Part shown: in pieces, positions 57,042 through 64,000 of the stretch
How positions within the stretch are numbered: position 1 is the stretch's first letter
Layout of the letters: each line of letters opens with the position of its first letter
Assembly: GCA_017529875.1 (NCBI GenBank)
Contig: JAFXNC010000027.1
Span: 18,112-82,111 of the forward strand
Direction: 5' to 3'
DNA from: Ruminococcus sp.
GTDB lineage: Bacteria; Bacillota; Clostridia; Oscillospirales; Ruminococcaceae
DNA length: 64,000 bases
Notes under the pieces: model-generated
What the model was told of the DNA's origin: nothing
Databases searched by the model: none
Seen by the model: the letters and a program-made list of their open reading frames with translations, nothing else
Made by a program: the position numbers and the translations under genes

Positions 57042-57808
57042 AGCGAGTGAATTTCTATTTTTCCACAAAGCTGACCTTCGACGATTACGTCCACGACCAC
57101 AGCTTTGCCCTGCGTATCATCCCGCCTGATACCGACACCCAGAAGATACTCTCCTGTTCGCTGAACATCTCGCCCTGCGTTCCCACGCAGCAGACCGATG
57201 ACGCCTTCGGAAACAATGTCACAGCGGGTTATCTGAAAGGCGACCACCGCTTTCTTGATTTTGAGATCAAGGGTACTGCCGAGATTGACTGTTCAAAGCA
57301 CCGCACCGACTATATGCCCTGCTATCTCTATCAGTCGGGGTACACTCAGCCCGACGAAAGGCTCAGGGCGTTTTATGACGGGATAAAGGGCAAGTGTACC
57401 GGCACAGTTCAGGACAGAGCTGCCTATCTCTGCGATGCGCTGTCCGATGCATTTGAATATCAGAAAGGCTCTACCGACACCGACACCACGGCGGCACAGG
57501 CATTTGCTATTGGCAAGGGCGTGTGTCAGGATTTCTCCCATATACTTATATCGCTTTTGCGGATGGACGGCATTGCTGCCCGGTATATCGCGGGTCTGGC
57601 CTTCTGCAACGGCGAGACCCATTCCTGGGTAGAATTTTGGACAGGAGACCATTGGGAGGGCATCGACCCCGCCAACAACTGCCCTGTCTTTGACGGCTAT
57701 CTCGTGATCTCCCAGGGCAGGGATTTCCGGGACTGCGCTATTGACAGAGGCGTGATGTTCGGCAACTACACAAGGCAGTTACAGCTTGTCAGGTCGGTGC
57801 TGACCTGA
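57038..57808 (+). CDS. Transglutaminase-like cysteine peptidase
   Basis: Protein of 256 residues with the catalytic triad Cys163 (G-K-G-V-C-Q-D-F), His195 (T-H-S-W-V-E) and Asp210 (G-I-D-P-A-N-N). An N-terminal beta domain, as in bacterial transglutaminase-like peptidases, precedes it. No signal peptide is present, so it acts in the cytoplasm. It overlaps the alpha-E gene by ATGA. In this gene set it is proposed to cleave or transfer the amide product of the ATP-grasp enzyme. Confidence 0.9.
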   Translation: MKRVNFYFSTKLTFDDYVHDHSFALRIIPPDTDTQKILSCSLNISPCVPTQQTDDAFGNNVTAGYLKGDHRFLDFEIKGTAEIDCSKHRTDYMPCYLYQSGYTQPDERLRAFYDGIKGKCTGTVQDRAAYLCDALSDAFEYQKGSTDTDTTAAQAFAIGKGVCQDFSHILISLLRMDGIAARYIAGLAFCNGETHSWVEFWTGDHWEGIDPANNCPVFDGYLVISQGRDFRDCAIDRGVMFGNYTRQLQLVRSVLT

Positions 57809-57827
57809 CCGGAAGGAATGAAAAGGA

Positions 57828-58766
57828 ATGATCGAAACAGTGGCAAGCGTGGGGCTTGCAGTACATGAAAATCTAAGAATACAAAAGCGGCGGATCCGCA
57901 ACGGAATAAGCAATACCCGCCTGAGCCTTGTCACGGGAACTCACGGCGACGAGCTGGAGGGGCAGTACCTTGCTTACATGGTGGGGAGCTTTGTTGACAG
58001 GCATATCGACCTGCTGGACGGCGTCCTCGACATATACCCGGCGCTCAATCCCATGGGCATCGACAGCATAACCCGGGGCATACCCATGTTCGATCTCGAC
58101 ATGAACCGTGTCTTCCCGGGCAGCAGGGACGGCACTATGGCGGAGGCGGTCTGCGCCGCCATAGTTGACGACATAAGCGGCTCGGATGTATGCATCGACG
58201 TACATTCGAGCAACATCTTCCTCAAAGAGATTCCGCAGATACGCATAAGCGTCCCGACTGCCGAAATACTTGTGCCTTACGCAAAGCTGATGAACGTTGA
58301 CTTCGTGTGGATACACGATGCCGCGACGGTGCTTGAATCCACCCTCGCCCATACACTCAACACCCGCGGCACAAAGACCCTCGTCGTTGAAATGGGCGTT
58401 GGTATGCGTATCACAAAGGAGTACTGCGAGCAGCTATTTGACGGCGTACTGAACCTGATGAAGCAGCTCGGTATGTGGAATGGCGAGACCTCCACGGTGC
58501 GGGAGCCTGTGATCTCTGAAGGGCGCGAGGTGGGGTTCGTCAATTCCGATGCGGCGGGGATATTCGTTCCCTGTGCGGACTTCGGTGAGAACGTAAAGCA
58601 GGGGGATCATATCGGTGACGTTCTCGACCCGCTCACCGGAACTGTGGTCGAAAAGGTTGCGGCGGTCTGCGACGGGATGATCTTCACGCTCCGGGAATAC
58701 CCGGTAGTCTACGGCGGATCGCTGCTTGCGCGGATATTGCAGCCTGCGGGAGGTGAGCCCAAATGA
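57828..58766 (+). CDS. AstE/AspA-type zinc deacylase, active-site intact
   Basis: Protein of 312 residues of the succinylglutamate desuccinylase/aspartoacylase type in the M14-like fold. Zinc ligands are His39 and Glu42 (G-T-H-G-D-E) and His126 (I-D-V-H-S-S). The catalytic Glu is Glu188 (V-V-E-M-G). D-M-N-R-V-F-P-G near 91 binds substrate in relatives. A C-terminal beta-barrel domain follows. It would remove an acyl or aminoacyl group from an amino-acid product. Start codon follows GGAAGG and overlaps none. Confidence 0.88.
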   Translation: MIETVASVGLAVHENLRIQKRRIRNGISNTRLSLVTGTHGDELEGQYLAYMVGSFVDRHIDLLDGVLDIYPALNPMGIDSITRGIPMFDLDMNRVFPGSRDGTMAEAVCAAIVDDISGSDVCIDVHSSNIFLKEIPQIRISVPTAEILVPYAKLMNVDFVWIHDAATVLESTLAHTLNTRGTKTLVVEMGVGMRITKEYCEQLFDGVLNLMKQLGMWNGETSTVREPVISEGREVGFVNSDAAGIFVPCADFGENVKQGDHIGDVLDPLTGTVVEKVAAVCDGMIFTLREYPVVYGGSLLARILQPAGGEPK

Positions 58767-59686
58767 ACAAAAGGATACTTTTCTCCCTGCGCTCACCCTA
58801 CCGCGAGCAGCTGGATGTGGTGGGGTTTCAGTTCGGCCACGGCAGGAAGTCGCTGGCGATAGTCGGGGCAATGCGGGGAAATGAGGTACAGCAGATGTAC
58901 GTCTGCTCACGCATGGTGCAGGAGCTCAAAAAGCTGGAAGCCCGCGGCCTGATCGCCGGGGACTGCGAGATACTTGTGGTGCCCTGCGTGAACTACTACT
59001 CCATGAACATCGGCAAACGCTTCTGGGCTATGGACAACACCGACATCAACCGTATGTACCCCGGCTACGACCAGGGCGAGACCACCCAGCGCATCGCGGA
59101 CGGCGTTTTCAGCGAGATCAAGGGCTACGAATATGGCATACAGCTTGCAAGCTTTTATCAGCAGGGCATTTTCCTGCCCCATGTCAAGATGATGGACACG
59201 GGCTTCACCGACCCGGAGATAATGAAGGACTTCGGCCTGGAATTCGGCATCATCCGCAAGCCCAGACCTTATGACACCACCACACTCAACTACAACTGGC
59301 AGGTGTGGGAGACCAAAGCGTTCTCGGTCTACGCCAACGCCACCGACGAGATCGACCAGCACGCCGCGGAGGAGGCCGTCAACGCCATACTCCGGTTTAT
59401 GAACAACCGGGGGATCGTCAAGGTCAAGACCCCTCCGGGCTACATCACAGCGATTCTCAACGAGAGCGAGACCAAGCAAATACGCTCTGAACACGCGGGG
59501 ATATTTTTCAGCATGACCGAAATAGGCAGGCGCATCGAGCGCGGGGATATCCTCGGCAGGATCACCGACCCCTTTGAGGGTGAGCTTGTGAGCGAGATCA
59601 GGTCGCCGGTCTCGGGAACGGTGTATTTTGCCTATCACAGCCCGCTTATAAACGCCAAGACGGTGTGCTTCAAGATCATAAAGTGA
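58763..59686 (+). CDS. AstE/AspA-type paralog without metal histidines
   Basis: Protein of 307 residues, same fold as the preceding gene, with which it overlaps by ATGA. The H-G-x-E motif reads M-R-G-N-E, so Arg38 replaces the zinc His, and the D-V-H-S position reads I-Q-L-A-S with Leu128. The I-N-R-M-Y-P-G substrate motif is kept. A C-terminal barrel domain is present. It is probably a catalytically dead partner of its neighbour or has another chemistry. Confidence 0.8.
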   Translation: MNKRILFSLRSPYREQLDVVGFQFGHGRKSLAIVGAMRGNEVQQMYVCSRMVQELKKLEARGLIAGDCEILVVPCVNYYSMNIGKRFWAMDNTDINRMYPGYDQGETTQRIADGVFSEIKGYEYGIQLASFYQQGIFLPHVKMMDTGFTDPEIMKDFGLEFGIIRKPRPYDTTTLNYNWQVWETKAFSVYANATDEIDQHAAEEAVNAILRFMNNRGIVKVKTPPGYITAILNESETKQIRSEHAGIFFSMTEIGRRIERGDILGRITDPFEGELVSEIRSPVSGTVYFAYHSPLINAKTVCFKIIK

Positions 59687-59697
59687 GGTTGTGAACT

Positions 59698-60405
59698 ATG
59701 CAAAAACCGATGATCGGCGTTCTGCCGCTGTTTGATACAGAACGGGACAGTCTTTGGCTCGTCCCCGGATATATGGACGGGCTTACTCAGGCGGGGGCGC
59801 TGCCGGTGATGCTGCCGCTGACGACGGATGCGGCTGATATCAGCATGATCGCCGGGGGCTTTGACGGTTTTCTGTTTACCGGCGGGCAGGATATCGACCC
59901 GGCGTATTACAACGAGACCGACCCCGGACACCTCTGCGGGGAGCACTGCCCTGCCCGGGACAAAATGGAACAGCTGCTTTTTCACGAAGTCTTGAAAAGG
60001 GACAAGCCCATGCTTGGGATATGCCGGGGCATACAGGTCTTCAACGTGTTCTGCGGGGGAACACTTTGGAAAGACCTGCCGACTGAAAGGCCGTCAGCAA
60101 CCGAACATCATCAGAAACCGCCCTATGACAAGCCGGTACACCGGGTGGATATTGTCAGCGGGTCACCGCTGCACACGCTGCTCGGGGCAAATCGCCTTGC
60201 AGTCAACAGCTATCATCATCAGGCGGTGAAGCAGCTTGCGCCCGGGCTTTCGGCTATGGCCTATTCCGAGGACGGACTTGCAGAGGCGGTGTATATGCCG
60301 GATAAGTGTTTCGTATGGGCAGTACAATGGCACCCGGAGTTTTCCTGCGCTGTCAGCAGGGAGAGCAGGATGATCTTCGGGGAATTCGTGAACAACTGCA
60401 AATGA
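59698..60405 (+). CDS. Gamma-glutamyl hydrolase family protein (peptidase C26)
   Basis: Class I glutamine-amidotransferase-like hydrolase of 235 residues. G-G-Q-D-I-D-P near 62, nucleophile Cys109 (G-I-C-R-G-I-Q-V), His212 and Glu214 (Q-W-H-P-E-F) are complete. Relatives such as PuuD cleave gamma-glutamyl amides. As last gene of the operon it hints that the ligase product carries a gamma-glutamyl bond. It ends at a bidirectional terminator. Confidence 0.92.
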   Translation: MQKPMIGVLPLFDTERDSLWLVPGYMDGLTQAGALPVMLPLTTDAADISMIAGGFDGFLFTGGQDIDPAYYNETDPGHLCGEHCPARDKMEQLLFHEVLKRDKPMLGICRGIQVFNVFCGGTLWKDLPTERPSATEHHQKPPYDKPVHRVDIVSGSPLHTLLGANRLAVNSYHHQAVKQLAPGLSAMAYSEDGLAEAVYMPDKCFVWAVQWHPEFSCAVSRESRMIFGEFVNNCK

Positions 60406-60433
60406 AAAGGGACTGTCCGCGCAGTCCCTTTTT
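60405..60433. terminator. Bidirectional terminator between the operon and nadE
   Basis: AAGGGACTG at 60407-60415 pairs with CAGTCCCTT at 60422-60430 with a six-base loop. T-runs follow on both strands, and the two genes converge on it. Confidence 0.9.
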
Positions 60434-60434
60434 G

Positions 60435-62345
60435 TTATATCTCGATCAGGTCTATCTCGTTTAGCCACATCTGCGCTGAGGCGTCACTGGGCATTCGCCA
60501 GTCGCCCCGGGGCGAGAGGGTGACGGTGCCGACCTTGGGACCGTCGGGCAGGCAGGAGCGCTTGAACTGCTGCTGGAAGAACCTCCTGATGAACGTCCTC
60601 AGCCATTTCAGTATGACCTCGTCAGCATATTCTCCCGCGAAAGCGATACGTGCTATGCGGAAGATCTTCGACGGCGAAAACCCGAATCTGAGCATATAGT
60701 ACATAAAGAAATCGTGCAGCTCGTAGGGGCCGACTATGTCCTCTGTCTTCTGGGAGATCGTGCCGTCATTCTCCGGCGGGAGCAGCTCCGGGCTGACGGG
60801 TGTGTCCAGAATATCGGACAGCACGCTGCTTAGCTCGCCCTGGGATATCTCCGCCTCGTAATTGACCAGCCAGCGCACAAGAGTTTTCGGGATCGAGCAG
60901 TTGACCGCATACATGGACATATGGTCGCCGTTATAGGTCGCCCAGCCAAGGGCAAGCTCCGAGAGATCACCCGTGCCGATAACGATACCGCCCAGCTGAT
61001 TTGCCTTGTCCATAAGCACCTGGGTGCGCTCCCGAGCCTGGGCATTCTCAAAGGTCACATCCCGGGCATCGAGGGAGTGACCGATATCCGCAAGGTGCTG
61101 CGTCACGGCGGCGCAGATGTTTATTTCTTCGAGAGTCGTTCCGTAGGCCGCCGCCAGCTTGCAGGCGTTGTTGTAGGTACGTCCGGTGGTGCCGAAGCAG
61201 GGCATGGTGATGCTGTGAATGCCCCTGCGGTCAAGCCCCAGCATATCAAAGGCGTGAACAGCGACGATCAGCGCAAGCGTAGAATCAAGCCCGCCCGATA
61301 GCCCGAGGACAACATTCTTGCAGCCGATATGTTTGAGCCTCGTCATCAGCCCCACCGCCTGCATGGTGAGTATTTCCTCGCAGCGGCTGTCAAGAGCTTG
61401 CTTGTCAGTGGGTACAAAAGGTGTTTTCGGAAAGTATCTTTCGAGGGGCGTTTCGGAGACTTCAAGGGAGAAATATGCGGCAGCGATATCCGGTGATGCC
61501 GGAAAGGTGTTCATTCTCCTGCGCTCGTAACCGAGCTTTTGAATGTCGATATCCGCGACCGTCAGGCCACCTGTGAAATGCTTTGATTCACTCAGTACGG
61601 AACCGTTTTCCGCGATGATGTTATGCCCCGCAAAGACCATGTCCTGGGTGGATTCACCGATGCCGCAGTCGGCGTAAGCATAGGCGCAGGCCAGGGAGCC
61701 GGAACGGGCTTTGATAAGAGTTCTGCGGTAGTCGGCCTTGCCGATGACCTCGTCGCTGGCGGAGAGGTTGAATATCAGCACCGCGCCCGAGGTTGTAAGC
61801 CTTTCGCTGGGCGGCGAGCTTACCCACATATCCTCGCAGATCTCAATTCCGAAACAGAGCTCCGGCAGCTCCCTGCATACGAATACCCGGTCTTCAAGAT
61901 GTAAGGTGTATTTGCCGACACTGATATCCGCACTGAGGCCGTCGGGTGCGGGAGTGAAGTGGCGCACCTCGTAAAACTCGCTGTAATTGGGTATGTTCTT
62001 CTTGGCTATGGCGCCGACTGCCTCGCCTCTGTTAATGACCACTGCGCAGTTACAGAGCTTGCCGCAGACCGCAAGAGGCACCCCGACTATCGAAACAATG
62101 TCGAGGTTCGCGGTCTCCTCGATTATCCGCGCAAGCTCGGACTTTGCCGAAGTCAGGAGCATTTCCTGCAAGAACAGGTCGCCGCAGGTATAACCTGTGA
62201 CCGACAGCTCCGGAAAGCAAACTATCTTCACCCCCCTGCCGTGAGCCTCTTTGATAAGCTCGATGATCCTATCCGCGTTAAATTTGCAGTCTGCGACCTT
62301 GAGCTCCGGCGTGGCGCAGGCGATCTTTATAAAACCGTCTTTCAT
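60435..62345 (-). CDS. nadE: Glutamine-dependent NAD+ synthetase
   Basis: Protein of 636 residues that makes NAD+ from nicotinate adenine dinucleotide, ATP and glutamine. The N-terminal nitrilase domain has Glu46 (F-P-E-L-S), Lys116 (K-K-N-I-P-N) and Cys170 (E-I-C-E-D). The C-terminal synthetase has the PP-loop L-G-L-S-G-G-L-D-S near 345 and a later T-G-D-L-S-E. Domain order and length are those of the two-domain NadE. It has its own promoter with a terminator hairpin in the leader. Confidence 0.96.
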   Translation of the reverse strand: MKDGFIKIACATPELKVADCKFNADRIIELIKEAHGRGVKIVCFPELSVTGYTCGDLFLQEMLLTSAKSELARIIEETANLDIVSIVGVPLAVCGKLCNCAVVINRGEAVGAIAKKNIPNYSEFYEVRHFTPAPDGLSADISVGKYTLHLEDRVFVCRELPELCFGIEICEDMWVSSPPSERLTTSGAVLIFNLSASDEVIGKADYRRTLIKARSGSLACAYAYADCGIGESTQDMVFAGHNIIAENGSVLSESKHFTGGLTVADIDIQKLGYERRRMNTFPASPDIAAAYFSLEVSETPLERYFPKTPFVPTDKQALDSRCEEILTMQAVGLMTRLKHIGCKNVVLGLSGGLDSTLALIVAVHAFDMLGLDRRGIHSITMPCFGTTGRTYNNACKLAAAYGTTLEEINICAAVTQHLADIGHSLDARDVTFENAQARERTQVLMDKANQLGGIVIGTGDLSELALGWATYNGDHMSMYAVNCSIPKTLVRWLVNYEAEISQGELSSVLSDILDTPVSPELLPPENDGTISQKTEDIVGPYELHDFFMYYMLRFGFSPSKIFRIARIAFAGEYADEVILKWLRTFIRRFFQQQFKRSCLPDGPKVGTVTLSPRGDWRMPSDASAQMWLNEIDLIEI

Positions 62346-62359
62346 AGTTATCCCTCCAC

Positions 62360-62395
62360 AAAAAAAGGCGCTCCGATCCCGTGACCGAAGCGCCT
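62360..62395 (-). terminator. Promoter-proximal terminator hairpin (nadE leader)
   Basis: On the minus strand AGGCGCT and AGCGCCT pair around an 16-base loop that can extend the stem by C-G pairs, followed by seven T. It lies between the nadE promoter and its GGAGGG site. Third strong case of this layout in the host part. Confidence 0.75.
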
Positions 62396-62407
62396 TTGCT
62401 TTATGCT

Positions 62408-62436
62408 ATTATACCGCAGGCCGTTGGATTTGTCAA
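62408..62436 (-). promoter_or_regulatory. Promoter of nadE
   Basis: Consensus TTGACA at 62436-62431 and TATAAT at 62413-62408 on the minus strand, spacer 17. Confidence 0.85.
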
Positions 62437-62478
62437 GATGCCTGTGCAGATCCACCGGCATACAATCCCCCCGGCTTG

Positions 62479-62987
62479 TTACAAACCCGCCTTTTCTTTC
62501 AGGATCGTTACCGCCTTCTCCAAAGCCCTGTCACGGCCTTCGGTCTGATCCGCGAGACTGTGCTCCACTCTGATATCCGGGGCAAAGCCCTTGTTGTAGA
62601 TATCCTCGCCGTTCTGAGCAAAGCAGCACCTTGTGCAGATACGGAACCATCCGCCGCTTTCGAGCTTGATTTGCAGGGGCTGCCCCGAGGGCTGTCGATA
62701 AATACCGCGTCTGTGTGGGCTTTCATAACATCCACAAAGTCCTCCCCGGCAGAGAAGGTGTACCCGTTCGATACATCCGTATGTCTGTCGCAAAGCAAAG
62801 CGGCAAACCTCCTGAGCTCTTTGTAGTAATCATAGACATCTTTTGCAGCCAGAACGCGGGGCAGGGCTGCCTTGTACTCCGCGTCCCAGTCGATATGGAG
62901 CTTATCCCAGAATGCGAAATCATACTCCGCTTCCTTCCAGAGCTTTGACAGTTCATATATTTTAAGTTCATCGGGTACAGTACGCAT
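62479..62987 (-). pseudogene. S41 peptidase pseudogene
   Basis: The first 74 codons from 62987 (E-L-K-I-Y-E-L-S-K-L-W-K-E-A-E-Y) match the N-terminal part of S41-type peptidases. The frame then jumps to G-Y-T-F-S-A-G-E-D-F, the region of the catalytic serine, so the middle, perhaps 170 residues or more, is missing near 62765. About 25 codons later, near 62690, the frame shifts. The C-terminal part (G-Q-P-L-Q-I-K-L-E-S-G-G, then N-G-E-D-I-Y-N) is in another frame to the stop at 62479. GGAGGTC still precedes the ATG. Confidence 0.8.
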
Positions 62988-63134
62988 AGATATGACCTCC
63001 TTCGGCATAGTTCCCTTTCATATTATTAGAAAGGGGAAAGTCAATCACGACTCAAACTGATTCAATGCCGTTGCTTTTTGCCGCAGGCTGTGTTAGAATT
63101 GTAATGATATAGCACGTTTCAAGCTATGCACATG

Positions 63135-63162
63135 GCACAAATTCAGTCTTTCAGTTTTGTGC
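63135..63162. other. Inverted repeat upstream of the sigma factor operon
   Basis: GCACAAA at 63135-63141 pairs with TTTGTGC at 63156-63162. It lies about 85 bases before the first gene of the sigma operon and could be an operator or part of an ECF-type promoter region. No clear sigma-A promoter was found nearby. Confidence 0.35.
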
Positions 63163-63246
63163 AAAGAGTAGAATCCGCAAAAATCCGATAAGCAAAATGC
63201 CCCCTGCCGCGACTAATAAGCAGACACTCTTGAAAGGGGCGGTATC

Positions 63247-63393
63247 ATGGAGCTGACTATCGACGAGCTGATCGTCTGGCTGCTGAGACAGCTTGAATTC
63301 GATGCTGCGCTCGACAGCGAGCGCGAGGCGCGGATACGTGCGCGAGTATTTTCAGCAAAAGCAAAGGAGGATGAGGGCGATGAACAGGAGTGA
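63247..63393 (+). CDS. Small protein preceding the ECF sigma factor
   Basis: Protein of 48 residues, acidic, with a helical E-L-I-V-W-L-L-R-Q-L segment and an Arg-rich middle. AAAGGGG precedes the ATG. Its last 14 bases overlap the sigma factor start in another frame, so translation is coupled. The function is unknown. Its place suggests a regulator of the sigma factor. Confidence 0.6.
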   Translation: MELTIDELIVWLLRQLEFDAALDSEREARIRARVFSAKAKEDEGDEQE

Positions 63394-64000
63394 GATATCT
63401 GCTCTTGCCGAGCGGGCAAAGCAGGGCGACAGCGCGGCTTTTGAACAGCTGTATACAGAGTTCCGCTCACAGGTGTATTATTTCTGCAAGCGCTGTGTCG
63501 GCTCGGAAAGTGCCGCCGAGGACCTGACCTCAGAAACCTTTATCGACGCTATGGAAAAGATCGGCTCTCTGCGTTCGGGCGCAGCGTTTTCGGGATGGCT
63601 GTACGCGATAGCATATAACAAATGCTCCGATCATCTGAGATCAAATGACCGCAGCGAGGTGGCGGCCACACCGGAGCAGCTCTCCGAAGCCGTCCTCAAC
63701 GCCCCCCTCCTCCTCCCCGACGACTATGCCATAAACGCGGATACTCGCTCGCAGCTCCAAAGCATAATCGACGGTCTCTCCCCCGACCAGCGCTCGGCAG
63801 TGATAATGTACTATTACGACGAGATGTCCGTCGCGGAAGTTGCGGAAGCTATGGGGACGAACGAGAACAACGTCTCGCAGAAGCTCCACCGCGCACGGAA
63901 AAAGATACGCGCTCAGATTGAAAAGCTGATCGGCAAGGGCGCAATGTTCGGGGCGGTGCCGATGCGTGCGCTGCTGGGCGAGCTGGACACCTCGACTGTC
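63380..64000 (+). CDS. ECF-type RNA polymerase sigma factor (partial)
   Basis: At least 207 residues, open to the window's right edge. Region 2 has A-F-E-Q-L-Y near residue 21 and A-A-E-D-L-T-S-E-T-F near 45. Region 4 has L-S-P-D-Q-R-S-A-V near 133 and a V-A-E-V-A-E-A-M-G HTH near 151. After region 4 the chain continues, so a C-terminal extension or fusion follows beyond the window. GGAGG lies nine bases before the ATG at 63380. Confidence 0.9.
   Translation, partial: MNRSEISALAERAKQGDSAAFEQLYTEFRSQVYYFCKRCVGSESAAEDLTSETFIDAMEKIGSLRSGAAFSGWLYAIAYNKCSDHLRSNDRSEVAATPEQLSEAVLNAPLLLPDDYAINADTRSQLQSIIDGLSPDQRSAVIMYYYDEMSVAEVAEAMGTNENNVSQKLHRARKKIRAQIEKLIGKGAMFGAVPMRALLGELDTSTV

Overview
The window reads as a chromosomal segment of a low-GC-lineage Firmicute of about 50% GC, most likely a gut Clostridia member close to Ruminococcus (family Oscillospiraceae). 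The reasons are strong GGAGG ribosome binding sites, sigma-A promoters of the TTGACA-17-TATAAT type, and the gene content. Taxonomy is inferred from protein resemblance only. No rRNA, tRNA or CRISPR array was seen.

Positions 1 to about 44950 are most of a temperate contractile-tailed prophage, read mainly on the minus strand. From right to left the minus-strand operon holds: a cro-like gene and short early genes; a recombination block (DUF932, Sak4-like ATPase, PD-(D/E)XK nuclease, NinB-like protein, SSB); a replication block (replisome organizer with an iteron origin inside it, DnaC-like loader, RusA, ParB); about 16 small accessory genes; a late-regulator-like gene; a cargo cassette (sodium/solute symporter plus two PP-loop reductase/ParB pairs); terminase; lambda-type head genes (portal, protease/scaffold, decoration protein, gpE-type capsid); and P2-type tail genes (sheath, tube, E/E' frameshift, tape measure, X, D, V, U, W, J). 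The left end with tail fibres and lysis genes lies outside the window. On the plus strand are the repressor, a SWIM-BRCT protein, a lipoprotein and a large serine integrase that closes the prophage.

Positions 45000 to 64000 are host chromosome. They carry a large secreted membrane-anchored protein, a GH59 galactocerebrosidase-like enzyme with an MFS transporter, an MFS exporter with an apparent internal deletion, and a FUSC-type membrane protein fused to a catalytically dead HAD domain. A six-gene plus-strand operon follows: circularly permuted ATP-grasp, alpha-E protein, transglutaminase, two AstE/AspA-type deacylases (one lacking its metal histidines) and a C26 gamma-glutamyl hydrolase. It looks like a peptide-conjugate synthesis and turnover pathway. 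NAD synthetase, a broken S41 peptidase and an ECF sigma factor complete the window.

The most interesting points are the phage-borne symporter/IbrAB-like double cassette, the ATP-grasp/alpha-E operon with its paired active and dead deacylases, the SWIM-BRCT gene in the lysogeny operon, the three-operator repressor switch, the iteron origin, and a recurring host leader design in which a strong terminator hairpin sits directly between promoter and ribosome binding site.
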